From contig NZ_BOOH01000051.1 of NCBI RefSeq assembly GCF_016863135.1, forward strand, positions 1-64,000: DNA of 64,000 bases, read 5' to 3'. The notes under the pieces are model-generated. The model was not told the origin of the DNA. It saw nothing but the letters and a program-made list of their open reading frames with translations, and made no database searches. Position 1 is the first letter of the stretch. The number at the start of each line of letters is the position of its first letter. Both the position numbers and the translations under genes were made by a program. Positions 7,528 through 16,678 of this stretch are shown here, in pieces. This DNA is from Planobispora longispora. GTDB taxonomy: Bacteria > Actinomycetota > Actinomycetes > Streptosporangiales > Streptosporangiaceae.

Positions 7528-8433
7528 TCACTCCATGCAGGCCAGCCAGCGGAGGGGGTTGTCGTGGGTGATGAGGCGGACGGTCTCCTCGGCGACCCCG
7601 GCCTCGCGCAGCCGGGGCAGGAGGGTGCGGAACAGGTGGTTGTAGCCGGGCCCGCCGTACCGCTCGATCTCGGCGACCCGGGAGACGCCGCTGCTGAGCA
7701 GGAGCCGGTGGGCGTGGCCGGCCTCGATGAGGTCCAGGGTATCCCTGAGGCGGTCGCCGCTCAGAGAGGTGAGGCAGATGTAACCGCCCGCCTCGGCGAC
7801 CTTGCGGGGGAGGGCGGGGTCGCTCCCGGCGTCGGAGACGCTGATCCGGTGGGCGGGCAGCCCTTCGGACAGCAGGATCTCCAGCAGGGCCAGGCCGCCC
7901 CGGTGGTGGACGGCGACGGGCAGGCCGGAGGAGAGGGAGGCGCGGGCGGCGGCGGCCGCGCAGCGCTCCTCGAGCTTCGTCGGCTCCCCGCTCCAGGCGC
8001 CGATCTCACCGATCACGCCGGGCCGGGCGCTGGTGCCGTCCATGCCCTCGCCGATCTCGGCGAGGAGGTGCTGGGTGAGGACGTCCACGCCGGCGTCGAG
8101 CGCCCAGGAGGGGATGAACGGGGCGGCGAAGAAACCGGTCCCGGCGACCACGGAGACCCGGCTCCCCGCGGTGATCCTGGCCAGCGCCGAGGCGTCGCGG
8201 CCGGTGCCGATGGAGCTGAGCTCGACGATCAGGCTGAGGGCGTCGGACTGGCGCAGCCCGCGCAGCTCCGTGCTGACGGCCTGCTCCTCGTCGAGCCAGC
8301 GGTGCGGGTCGGACTCGATGCCGACCGCCCAGCGCAGGTCGTTGCGGAGATGCTCGCCGGGGAGGACGGCTCCCTCGATCGCGTCGAGCGCGACGGGGCC
8401 GGTAAGGGTTCGGACATGTGGAGCGTCGGGCAT
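7528..8433 (-). CDS. Phosphotriesterase-like protein lacking canonical metal ligands
   Basis: A 301-residue protein with the overall PTE (php) TIM-barrel layout. In the family the first strand carries HxH, strand 4 a bridging Lys, strands 5 and 6 a His each and strand 8 an Asp. Here the first motif reads LPGEHL (first His is Gly26), the bridging position reads VIGEIG (Glu), strand 6 reads RISVSDAG (no GH) and strand 8 reads LLSSGVS (no Asp). Only the strand-5 region (VAVHHRG) keeps histidines. This implies an altered or lost hydrolase activity. It is the first gene of a two-gene operon with the TIM-barrel isomerase. Confidence 0.72.
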   Translation of the reverse strand: MPDAPHVRTLTGPVALDAIEGAVLPGEHLRNDLRWAVGIESDPHRWLDEEQAVSTELRGLRQSDALSLIVELSSIGTGRDASALARITAGSRVSVVAGTGFFAAPFIPSWALDAGVDVLTQHLLAEIGEGMDGTSARPGVIGEIGAWSGEPTKLEERCAAAAARASLSSGLPVAVHHRGGLALLEILLSEGLPAHRISVSDAGSDPALPRKVAEAGGYICLTSLSGDRLRDTLDLIEAGHAHRLLLSSGVSRVAEIERYGGPGYNHLFRTLLPRLREAGVAEETVRLITHDNPLRWLACME

Positions 8434-8758
8434 GAACGGACATTAACCCATATTTAGGGTAAATATCTCCGAACTCCTCAGGGTTTTACCTTCGGGTTGT
8501 TACTTGAGGTTTCAACTTATTACCTTCCGTGAACCCCGTCCCCCGCTCGGGGTGCGGGCGGAGTGATGAAACTTACATCCGCCCGCCTTCTCATGCTCGG
8601 CTTTTGTTCGTTGACTGTTCAAACTATTGACGGCATTTGAGGGCGCGTGTGACCCTCTGGGCGCTCATGCACGCGCGTCACGGGCGGTCCAGGGTCAGGC
8701 TCCCGCTTCCTGGCCGTGCATGGCGGTTGTCCATTGCCTTGCGGAGGGAAAGCCGTAC
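8434..8758. promoter_or_regulatory. Divergent intergenic region, GH74 and PTE-like genes
   Basis: 325 bp of relatively AT-rich DNA. It holds a 9-bp inverted repeat (GCGGGCGGA 8554-8562 and TCCGCCCGC 8578-8586, 15-bp spacer) and a run containing two TTGAC elements near 8610-8635, which are candidate -35 boxes for the GH74 gene. No copy of the GAGAGCGCTCTC palindrome used at 55-62 kb was seen here. Confidence 0.4.
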
Positions 8759-11716
8759 ATGCGAAGAAGACTGGTCAGCGCGCTCGCCGCCGCGGCGGTG
8801 ACGTGCGCGGCGGTCGGCGCGGCCGTCACGGGACAGGCCGCGGCGGCCACCACCACGGCCGCCACGACCGCGGCCGCCGCCGAGACGAACGAGTGGAAGA
8901 ACGTCAGGATCGACGGCGGCGGGTTCGTGCCGGGGATCGTTTTCAACCAGACCGAGAAGAACCTCGTCTACGCCCGCACCGACATCGGCGGCGCCTACAG
9001 GTGGGACCAGGCGACCAAGACCTGGATCCCGCTGCTCGACTGGGTGGGCTGGGACAAGTGGGGCTACAACGGCGTGGTCAGCCTGGCCACCGACCCGGTG
9101 GAGACCGGCCGGGTCTACGTCGCCGCCGGGATGTACACCAACGACTGGGACCCCAACAAGGGCGCGATCCTGCGCTCGGCCGACAAGGGCAAGACCTGGC
9201 AGGCCACCGAGCTGCCGTTCAAGCTCGGCGGCAACATGCCGGGCCGGGGCATGGGTGAGCGGCTGGTCGTCGACCCCAACGACAACAGGGTCCTCTACCT
9301 GGGCGCGCCCGACGGCAACGGCCTGTGGCGCAGCACCGACAAGGGCGTCACCTGGGCCAAGGTGGCGAGCTTCCCCAACCCGGGGAACTACGCCCAGGAC
9401 CCGAACGACCCCAACGGCTACCTGAACCACCGGCCGGGCGTGGTCTGGGTGACCTTCGACCCGGCCTCGGCGACGGCGGGGCAGACGACGAAGAAGATCT
9501 ACGTCGGCGTGGCCGACAAGGAGAACACGGTCTACAGCTCCTCCGACGGCGGCGCCACCTGGTCCCGGGTCCCCGGGCAGCCGACCGGGTACATCGCGCA
9601 CAAGGGCGTGCTGGACCACAAGAGCGGCACCCTCTACATCGCCACCAGCGACACCGGCGGGCCGTACGACGGCGGCAAGGGCGACGTGTGGAAGCTGAAC
9701 ACCGCCACCGGGGCGTGGACGCAGATCAGCCCGGTCCCGTCCAGCTCGGCCGACGACTACTTCGGCTACAGCGGCCTGACGATCGACCGGCAGAACCCGA
9801 ACACGATCATGGTCGCCACCCAGATCTCCTGGTGGCCGGACGCCGTCTTCTTCCGCTCCACCGACGCCGGCGCGACCTGGACGCGGATCTGGGACTGGAG
9901 CTCCTACCCCAACCGGACCAAGCGCTACACGATGGACATCTCCTCCGCGCCGTGGCTCACCTTCGGGACGAACCCGCAGCCGCCGGAGGAGACGCCCAAG
10001 CTCGGCTGGATGAACGAGTCGCTGGAGATCGACCCGTTCGACTCCAACCGGATGATGTACGGCACCGGCGCGACGATCTACGGCACCGAGGACCTGAAGA
10101 AGTGGGACACCGGCGGGACGTTCACCATCAAGCCGATGGTGCAGGGCCTGGAGGAGACCGCGGTCCTCGACCTGATCAGCCCGCCCGTCGGCGCGCCGCT
10201 GGTCAGCGCCCTCGGCGACCTCGGCGGCTTCCGCCACGACGACCTCACCAAGGTCCCGCCGAAGATCTTCACCACCCCGGCCTTCACCTCGGCCACCAGC
10301 CTCGACTACGCCGAGGCCAACCCCTCGGTGATCGTCCGCGCGGGCAACTTCACCGACGCCGACCGGCCGAACGACAGCCACGTCGCCTTCTCCACCGACG
10401 GCGGCGCGAACTGGTTCCAGGGCACCGAGCCCGCCGGGATCAACGAGGGCGGCACCGTCGCGGCGGCGGCCGACGCCTCCCGCTTCGTCTGGGCGCCCAA
10501 GGGCGTGGCCGTGCACCACTCGGTGGGCTACGGCAACAGCTGGACCGCCTCCACCGGCATCCCGGCCGGCGCCGTGGTGGAGTCCGACCGGGTGAACGCC
10601 AGGAAGTTCTACGGCTTCAGCGCCGGGAAGTTCTACGCCAGCACCGACGGCGGCGCCACCTTCACCGCCACCGCCGCCACCGGCCTGCCCGCCGAGGGCA
10701 ACGTGAAGTTCAAGGCCGTGCCCGGCCACGAGGGCCACATCTGGCTCGCGGGCGGCGATCCCGCCCAGGGCGCGTCCGGCCTCTGGCGCTCCACCGACGG
10801 CGGCGCGTCCTTCACCAAGCTCTCCGGGATCACCCGCGGGGTGAACATCGGCTTCGGCAAGGCCGCCCCGGGCAAGAGCTACCACGCGCTGTACGCGGTC
10901 GCCACGATCGGCGGCGTGACCGGCGTCTTCCGCTCCGACGACACCGGCGCGACCTGGGTCCGGGTCAACGACGACCAGCACCAGTACGGCAACATGGGCG
11001 AGGCCCTGACCGGCGACCCCCGCGTCTACGGCCGCGTCTACCTCGGCACCAACGGCCGGGGCATCGTCTACGCCGACACCGGCGGCGACACCCCGCCGCC
11101 CCCGGACGACACCGTCCCGCCGTCCAAGCCCGGCAAGCCCGCCGCCTCGGCGATCACCTCGACCGGCGCCGCGCTGACCTGGACGGCCTCGACGGACAAC
11201 GAGGGCGTGGAGGGCTACGACGTCTACCGCGAGGCCGGGGCGACGGACGTGAAGGCGGGATCCTCCGCCGCCGCGTCGTTCACCCTCACCGGCCTGTCGG
11301 CCGACACCTCCTACACCTACTACGTCGTGGCCCGCGACGCCGCCGGCAACACCTCGGCCGCCTCCGACCCGGTCACCTTCACCACCGCCTCCGGCCCCGG
11401 CGGGGGAGAAGGGGGCTGCACCGCGACCTACAAGGTCACCGGCTCCTGGCCCGGCGGCTTCCAGAGTGAGGTGACGGTGAAGAACACCGGCGCCGCGGCC
11501 GTCTCCGGATGGACCGTCGCCTGGTCGTTCCCCGACGGCCAGAAGATCACCCAGCTCTGGAGCGGCACGCACACCCAGACCGGCGCGGACGTCACGGTCA
11601 AGAACGCCGCCTGGAACGGCGCGCTGAAGGCGGGCGCCTCCACGGCGTTCGGCTTCACCGGGACCCTGACGGGCGCCAACGGCGTCCCGGCCGCCGTCAC
11701 CTGCACCGCGAGCTGA
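8759..11716 (+). CDS. Secreted GH74 xyloglucanase with FN3 and CBM2 domains
   Basis: A 985-residue secreted endo-xyloglucanase. ATG 8759 is chosen over the longer frame from 8627 because GGAGGG lies about 10 bases upstream and a signal peptide (Arg-rich start, Ala-rich core to about residue 30) follows. A two-propeller GH74 domain spans about 42-775, with repeated sialidase-type DGGxTW turns. The family catalytic pair is present: base Asp75 in TDIGGAY and acid Asp487 in ALGDLGGF. An FN3 domain (about 782-880) and a CBM2 cellulose-binding domain (about 885-985) follow. It is a monocistronic plant-cell-wall enzyme with a strong downstream terminator. Confidence 0.95.
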   Translation: MRRRLVSALAAAAVTCAAVGAAVTGQAAAATTTAATTAAAAETNEWKNVRIDGGGFVPGIVFNQTEKNLVYARTDIGGAYRWDQATKTWIPLLDWVGWDKWGYNGVVSLATDPVETGRVYVAAGMYTNDWDPNKGAILRSADKGKTWQATELPFKLGGNMPGRGMGERLVVDPNDNRVLYLGAPDGNGLWRSTDKGVTWAKVASFPNPGNYAQDPNDPNGYLNHRPGVVWVTFDPASATAGQTTKKIYVGVADKENTVYSSSDGGATWSRVPGQPTGYIAHKGVLDHKSGTLYIATSDTGGPYDGGKGDVWKLNTATGAWTQISPVPSSSADDYFGYSGLTIDRQNPNTIMVATQISWWPDAVFFRSTDAGATWTRIWDWSSYPNRTKRYTMDISSAPWLTFGTNPQPPEETPKLGWMNESLEIDPFDSNRMMYGTGATIYGTEDLKKWDTGGTFTIKPMVQGLEETAVLDLISPPVGAPLVSALGDLGGFRHDDLTKVPPKIFTTPAFTSATSLDYAEANPSVIVRAGNFTDADRPNDSHVAFSTDGGANWFQGTEPAGINEGGTVAAAADASRFVWAPKGVAVHHSVGYGNSWTASTGIPAGAVVESDRVNARKFYGFSAGKFYASTDGGATFTATAATGLPAEGNVKFKAVPGHEGHIWLAGGDPAQGASGLWRSTDGGASFTKLSGITRGVNIGFGKAAPGKSYHALYAVATIGGVTGVFRSDDTGATWVRVNDDQHQYGNMGEALTGDPRVYGRVYLGTNGRGIVYADTGGDTPPPPDDTVPPSKPGKPAASAITSTGAALTWTASTDNEGVEGYDVYREAGATDVKAGSSAAASFTLTGLSADTSYTYYVVARDAAGNTSAASDPVTFTTASGPGGGEGGCTATYKVTGSWPGGFQSEVTVKNTGAAAVSGWTVAWSFPDGQKITQLWSGTHTQTGADVTVKNAAWNGALKAGASTAFGFTGTLTGANGVPAAVTCTAS

Positions 11717-11735
11717 CGGCCCGCCCGTCATCCGC

Positions 11736-11776
11736 GGTCCGTCCGTACGGCGCGACGCCCGCCGTACGGACGGACC
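11736..11776 (+). terminator. Terminator of the GH74 gene
   Basis: A perfect 16-bp stem (GGTCCGTCCGTACGGC and complement) with a 9-nt loop lies 20 bp after the stop codon. Confidence 0.8.
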
Positions 11777-11919
11777 CCGCCCCTCCCCGGAAGGCCCCGG
11801 CTCCCCGGAAGGCCCCGGCCTCGCCCCTCCCGAGGTGCGAGGCCGGATCCGTCCAGGGGAGGAGCAGCATCCGCCCGCGCCGACCTATCCTGGAACGAAA
11901 CCGACCAGCGGGGGAGCGC

Positions 11920-12411
11920 GTGGCGATCTCAGACAAGACCCAGCAGACCGGGGACGGCGCCGAGCCGGTCGCCCCGCCCGGCGACGCCGAGGCGATGAAG
12001 GAGCAGGCGGCCGAGCGCTCTCCCATCCGCTCCGGCCTGCACGGACGGCTGGACGCCATCAGGGCCACCCGCACCGGCCGGCTCACCCTGAAGATCGTCA
12101 TCGGCGCCATCGGCGGCGTGCTGGTCGTCGCGGGACTCATCATGGTCCCCTTCCCCGGCCCCGGCTGGGCGGTGGTCTTCGCCGGGCTGGCGGTGCTGGC
12201 CCTGGAGTTCCACTGGGCCCACCGGCTGCTGGAGTTCGGCAAGCGGACCCTCTCCGCCTGGATGGTCTGGCTCGGCCGGCAGAACTGGTTCGTCAAGGCC
12301 TCGGTCATCCTCGTCGCCGCCGCGACCGCCACCGCCATCGTCTACTTCGGCATCAAGCTCAGCTTCGACATCGACCTCCTCGTCGAGGCCCAGAAGCTCC
12401 TGCGCCTGTAA
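11920..12411 (+). CDS. TIGR02611/PGPGW-type membrane protein
   Basis: A 163-residue inner-membrane protein starting at GTG 11920 (purine-rich GGGGAG upstream). A charged cytoplasmic N-terminus of about 60 residues is followed by membrane segments at about 63-83, 85-105 and 125-147. The family motif PFPGPGWAVVFAGL lies between the first two. The family is widespread in actinobacteria and uncharacterised. No operon partner is seen. Confidence 0.85.
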   Translation: MAISDKTQQTGDGAEPVAPPGDAEAMKEQAAERSPIRSGLHGRLDAIRATRTGRLTLKIVIGAIGGVLVVAGLIMVPFPGPGWAVVFAGLAVLALEFHWAHRLLEFGKRTLSAWMVWLGRQNWFVKASVILVAAATATAIVYFGIKLSFDIDLLVEAQKLLRL

Positions 12412-12455
12412 CGCACCCGTCCTCCCTCCCAGACCGGATGGCCGAGAGGCGTGAC

Positions 12456-12664
12456 ACGCCCCGGCCGCCGGCGAACGCGTACGGCTCGGCCTCGACGCCG
12501 TCGCACCCCTGACCGCATGGAGACCGTCTGTGCACGATGCCCCCCTGTTCGAAGCGCTGCTCATCGGAGGCCGTTCCGGGGTCGACATCGCACGCGACGT
12601 CATCGCCGCCACCGGCTGGTCAACCGAGAAGCCCCGGCCTTCGGACGACGACCTGGACGAGTAA
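12456..12664 (+). pseudogene. Unrecognised open stretch, possible gene remnant
   Basis: The 510-bp gap 12412-12926 holds no convincing complete gene. One frame stays open from 12456 to a TAA at 12664 with balanced amino-acid composition (for example LFEALLIGGRSGVDIARDV and an acidic DDDLDE end) and could begin at GTG 12530, giving 44 residues. It was not recognised. The rest of the gap (12665-12926) shows nothing I can name. Confidence 0.25.
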
Positions 12665-12926
12665 GTCCTGAAGTGGAGATAGGTCAGGGTCGATGACTGG
12701 CTGAAGGCCGCCGGCCGCCCGGCCCGGTGGGCAAGCCATTCCAGGACCTCCGCTTCGGGCGGCATCAGCTGTAGGGCCCACCGGCTGCGGGGCCGGTCGT
12801 GATGGCTGCCCGAAGCACCGCGGCCGGGCCGACCGCAGGCCACGGTGCTCATCCTCTGCCCAGCCGTACCGTCCCGGGACCGGGGCGGGAACGACGGGGG
12901 AGGACCCCTCATCGCGCCGCTTCACG

Positions 12927-14342
12927 TCATCGGCCGGTGAGAGCGGTGAGACCGGTGGCCAGAGCATCGATCGCGGCGGCGACCTGCTCGGTCGGCAGGG
13001 CGCCGAAGCCGACGAGGAATCCCGCGACCGATCCGGGCACTTGGTAGGTGCGGCGCAGGGAACCGATCAGAACGCCATGCGGCAACAGGTTCTGGCACAC
13101 GTCGGCCTGCGCCGCGCTGCGCGGACCGGTCACCGCCAGGTGCAGGCCGGCCTGGGCCGGCAACGGCCGATACCCGGCCGGGAGCCGGTCGAGCAGTTCG
13201 CGGTGGACGCAATGGAAGCGCGGGGTGTAGGCCGCGCGCATGCGCCGCAGGTGGCGGCCGAGATGGCCTTCGTTGATGAAGATGGTCAGGGCCTCCTGGG
13301 TGCCGAGCGGAGGGCACCAGTCGATGGCCTGGCGCACCGTGGCGAGGGCCGGTACCAGCGCCATCGGGGCGACCAGGAAGCCCATCCGTAACGCGGGACT
13401 CAGGATCTTGCTGAAGCTGCCGACGTAGATCACGCGCCCGTCGCGGTCGAGGCGGTGCAAAGGCTCCAGCGGGCGCGCGGTGTGCCGGAACTCGCTGTCG
13501 TAGTCGTCTTCCACGATGGCCGCGCCGTGCCGGCCGGCCCAGCGCAGCAGCTGCAGCCGGCGCTGTCCGGACAGCACCCCGCCCAGCGGGTACTGGTGGG
13601 AGGGGGTGACATACACCAGTCGCGCATCTGCTGGGATGGCGTCGACGACGATGCCGTGACCGTCGACCGGCACGCCTACCGCCTTGATGCCCTGGGAGCG
13701 CAGCAGTTCCCGCACCGGCGGGTATCCGGGCTCTTCCACACCGGCCACATCGCCGGGAGACAGCAGCACCCGGGCCACCAGGTCGATCGCATGCCCGGTG
13801 CCGGCGGTCACCACTATCTGCTCCGGTACCAGGGTGATGCCCCGCGAGCCGGTCAGCCAGCGCGCCAGCGCGGCGCGCAGGTCGGCGCTGCCGGCGGGCT
13901 CGCCGTATTGGGCCCAGGCCCGGCCCAGGCCGGCCAGTACGCACCGGCGCCAGATGGCGGCGGGGAACAGCTGCGCATCGATGCGGCCGGGCCGTAGGTC
14001 GAAGCGGGCCTGCCCCTGCGGGTCGTCGTCGTAGCGCCGCAGGGCCGCGCTGCACGGCGTCGGGGCGAGCGCACCGGGCGGCGGCGTCTGCGGGCAGGGC
14101 CCGTGTTCGTCGGAGACGACGGTACCGCCGCCGGCCCGGCCTTCGATGTAGCCCTCCGCGGCCAAAGATCCGTAGACGTCGGTGACCGTGGAGCGGGCGA
14201 TGCCGAGCTCGGCCGCCACAGCCCGCGACGGCATCAGGCGATCGCCCGGGCCCAACTGCCCGCTCAGGATCGCCGCCCGGATCTGTTCGTACAGCTGCCG
14301 GGTCAGGCTGCGCTCATCGTCGGGATCGATGAACAGCTCCAT
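12927..14342 (-). CDS. MocR/PdxR-type GntR regulator with aminotransferase domain
   Basis: A 471-residue PLP-dependent regulator. The frame is open further upstream, but ATG 14342 has GGAG six bases before it and starts directly on the fold (MELFIDPDD, LTRQLYEQIRAAILSGQL). Residues about 12-80 are a GntR winged helix (SRAVAAELGIARSTVTDVYG). Residues about 115-470 are a fold-type-I aminotransferase domain with AIVEDDYDSEFR and the PLP lysine in GSFSKILSPALR. Known relatives control pyridoxine, GABA or taurine genes. Divergent from the AraC gene. Confidence 0.92.
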   Translation of the reverse strand: MELFIDPDDERSLTRQLYEQIRAAILSGQLGPGDRLMPSRAVAAELGIARSTVTDVYGSLAAEGYIEGRAGGGTVVSDEHGPCPQTPPPGALAPTPCSAALRRYDDDPQGQARFDLRPGRIDAQLFPAAIWRRCVLAGLGRAWAQYGEPAGSADLRAALARWLTGSRGITLVPEQIVVTAGTGHAIDLVARVLLSPGDVAGVEEPGYPPVRELLRSQGIKAVGVPVDGHGIVVDAIPADARLVYVTPSHQYPLGGVLSGQRRLQLLRWAGRHGAAIVEDDYDSEFRHTARPLEPLHRLDRDGRVIYVGSFSKILSPALRMGFLVAPMALVPALATVRQAIDWCPPLGTQEALTIFINEGHLGRHLRRMRAAYTPRFHCVHRELLDRLPAGYRPLPAQAGLHLAVTGPRSAAQADVCQNLLPHGVLIGSLRRTYQVPGSVAGFLVGFGALPTEQVAAAIDALATGLTALTGR

Positions 14343-14380
14343 CGCCCACTCCAACTTGGTCGGGTCGGAAGTGCCGTGTT

Positions 14381-14406
14381 TGGACCTGTTGAGAAGGCCG
14401 TGTCCA
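14381..14406. promoter_or_regulatory. Possible MocR operator
   Basis: TGGAC and GTCCA arms separated by 16 bp lie 39-64 bp upstream of the MocR start, in the 361-bp gap shared with the AraC gene. The spacing resembles the two-half-site arrangement used by MocR proteins. Apart from this, the gap 14343-14703 shows nothing distinctive. Confidence 0.35.
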
Positions 14407-14703
14407 CCGTAGCGTCGCACTCGAAGACGGCGCAGCCCCCGCTGAACGGCGGGCCGCGTATGCCGGAACGAGCTGACGGGCTGTTCGCTCGCACGATCAG
14501 TGATCGGACGCTGCGCGTCCCACCTGCCGGACAGCAACGTAGTTGCTTCCGCACAGGTGCAGGCGACCGCCAGAGCCCGTACCTGGCCTGCCGCCCGTGC
14601 CGGCACGCCTGATCTCCGGCTGCAGCCGAGGGATCGCCAACTACAGGACGAGTCCACAACGTTCACCGAGGACGGCCGTTATGGCTGTCGACTGGAGTGG
14701 GTC

Positions 14704-15684
14704 ATGGACGTGGTCAGCACCGCCGAAGTCCCGGCACAGGAACGCTTCGCCTTCTGGCGCGAGGTGAGCTCCACGACCTGGGTACCCTACGACACGCGCT
14801 GCCCACCGCACCTGCGAGACCGCTTCCAGGCGCAGATCGGGTGCCGCCGGCTGGGTCCGGTACAGGCCACGCTGATGACCACCACGCCGTATGCGATCCA
14901 CCGCACCCCCAAGCTCATCCGCCAGACCGACCCGGAGGTCTACAAGCTCTGCTGTACCGTGCACGGTCACGGTGTGGTGACCCGAGATGACCGGCAGGCC
15001 GTCTTCGGAGCCGGTGACCTGGTGTTGTATGACACCTCGCGCCCCTACCGGGCCGAGCTGGCAGTCGACATCCCGGCGATTCAGATGCTGGTCCTGCAGT
15101 TTCCGCGCTCGTTGCTGCCGTTGCCCTCGCGGGACCTGCGGCGCCTGGGCATGGCCCCCATTGCGGGCATCCAGGGGATCAGCGCGCTGACCTCGCAGTT
15201 CATGCTGCACCTCGCTAAGCACATGGATGAACTCACCCCCTCCGACACCGCCCGGCTGTCCACGCTGACGCTGGATGTGCTGACTGCGGCGCTGGCCGGT
15301 GCGCTGGACGCTCACGGCTCGGTATCGCCCGAGAGCAGGCGGCGCGCCCTGCTGGCCGAAATCCACGCCTTCATCCTGACCAACCTCGGCGATGCTCACC
15401 TGAACCCGGAGCTGATAGCCGCGGCCCACCACATCTCGCTGCGCTACCTGCACAAGCTGTTCCACGATGACGGGCACACCGTCGCCGGTTGGATCCGTCG
15501 GCGCCGCCTGCAGCGCTGCCGACGCGATCTGGCCGACCCCCGGCTGGCCGCCCATTCGATCACCGCGATCGCGGCTCGGTGGGGTTTCACCAGCCCGGCG
15601 CACTTCAGCCAGGCATTCCGCAGCGCCTACGGCCTCTCCCCGCGCCAATTCCGCCAGCAGTGCGCGACGGTGCACGCTGACTAA
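14704..15684 (+). CDS. AraC-family transcriptional regulator
   Basis: A 326-residue regulator. ATG 14704 is used because homology-like sequence (AQERFAFWREVSS) begins just after it; the open frame upstream looks non-coding. An N-terminal AraC-binding-like/cupin sensor (about 20-190, with GAGDLVLYDTSRPY) is followed by a C-terminal pair of HTH motifs (about 225-320), including ISLRYLHKLFHDDG and SITAIAARWGFTSPAHFSQAF. It is of the FeaR/NphR-like type. Divergent from the MocR gene; target unknown. Confidence 0.9.
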   Translation: MDVVSTAEVPAQERFAFWREVSSTTWVPYDTRCPPHLRDRFQAQIGCRRLGPVQATLMTTTPYAIHRTPKLIRQTDPEVYKLCCTVHGHGVVTRDDRQAVFGAGDLVLYDTSRPYRAELAVDIPAIQMLVLQFPRSLLPLPSRDLRRLGMAPIAGIQGISALTSQFMLHLAKHMDELTPSDTARLSTLTLDVLTAALAGALDAHGSVSPESRRRALLAEIHAFILTNLGDAHLNPELIAAAHHISLRYLHKLFHDDGHTVAGWIRRRRLQRCRRDLADPRLAAHSITAIAARWGFTSPAHFSQAFRSAYGLSPRQFRQQCATVHAD

Positions 15685-15961
15685 AACCCTGTGCGCGCAG
15701 GTGAAAGACGCATCCCGGCCATGGCATGCACCATTTAAAGGAAATCACAGCGAGGGTCACACGCGGGAAAGTCGCTGCAATGAAATGCGAGCTGAGAAAT
15801 CGTTGCAGGCAAGATGCGCAGGCTCGGAACCGTGCTTGGGAGCGACAACCCGGATGCGATGACCCGTCTCTCGTTAGTCATCGGCGAACTCGGCAATAGG
15901 GACGGAGGAAGGAAGGTAAGCCCTGTCCGCTCATTATTCAATGCTACGGAGGTGGAATACC

Positions 15962-16381
15962 ATGATTAAACGAATACTCGGCGCTGCGATCACGCTCACA
16001 GCGACCGCTGGCCTGCTTGCGGCGCCGACTGCGGCATCCGCGTCTAGCGAGGCGACGCGTCTGGGCACCTGCACATACTCGGCGCGCAAGCCGGTCCTCG
16101 CCGGAGGAACGATCTTCGCGTATGCGCCATGGAGATGCGGGATGGCGCCCGACGAAGTGACAGTCATGTACGTTGAGATTTTCCGGGACGGCCGCTCGGT
16201 AAAATTCGCCACATTCTCGCGCTATGGCGTTTTTAGCCAGACAAATGCCACAGGTGTACCGTGCATAGCGGGGGTGCACACCTATAAGGTGCGGACGTTC
16301 GGCTGGTCTGGAGACCAACCCACCAGCTGGCTGCCGAAAGATAGCCCAACCTACACGAACACATCCGGGAGATGTTCCTGA
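15962..16381 (+). CDS. Small secreted protein, unknown function
   Basis: 139 residues, starting at ATG 15962 with GGAGGTGG eight bases upstream. A clear signal peptide (MIKRILGAAITLTATAGLLA, cleavage near ASA about residue 29) precedes a mature domain of about 110 residues with four Cys that could form two disulfides. The sequence is aromatic and Thr/Ser-rich, resembling small beta-sandwich exported proteins. Codon use is markedly less GC3-biased than in the neighbours (ATA, AAA, ACA, GCG mixed), which suggests recent acquisition. The gap before it (15685-15961) is also lower in GC and shows no feature. Confidence 0.72.
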   Translation: MIKRILGAAITLTATAGLLAAPTAASASSEATRLGTCTYSARKPVLAGGTIFAYAPWRCGMAPDEVTVMYVEIFRDGRSVKFATFSRYGVFSQTNATGVPCIAGVHTYKVRTFGWSGDQPTSWLPKDSPTYTNTSGRCS

Positions 16382-16404
16382 GAAACCTCCTGTGAATCTT
16401 CCTC

Positions 16405-16678
16405 TCAGAAGCTCGGCCTGCTCACCGATGGGGTAGGCCTGGCGCACCGAGGCCGGGCACTTGGAGGCCGGTGCCGCCCGCCCGCCGCGGGCCCAGGTGC
16501 GGCGCCGGCGGTTGGCCGACATCCGGCTGACCCGCATTGCTTTGGCCACCTGGGCATCGGTGTCGCCGCGGGCGAACAGCTCGGCCGCGCGCAGCCGGAC
16601 GTGTTCACGTTTGGTTCGTTGTTGGGCGGTCAGCCCGCCGCCTTGCGTGTACCGCATGCTCTGGGCATGCCATCGCAA
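16405..16678 (-). pseudogene. IS630-family transposase, N-terminal remnant
   Basis: About 90 residues remain: the N-terminal helix-turn-helix (RLRAAELFARGDTDAQVAKA, SRMSANRRRRTW) typical of IS630-type transposases and a short following stretch. The DDE catalytic domain is missing. Most of it lies within the 485-bp repeat also found at 22395-22879. Confidence 0.75.

Noticed and set aside
8678-11731. A 1000-codon open frame antisense to the GH74 gene
   Set aside because: Third-position GC bias keeps the opposite strand open; its composition is Gly/Arg/Val-rich with no domain, and the sense frame encodes a complete GH74 enzyme.
12016-12027. GAGCGCTCTC-like sequence inside the PGPGW membrane-protein gene as a LacI operator
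   Set aside because: It is within coding sequence, lacks the full symmetric arms and has no promoter next to it.
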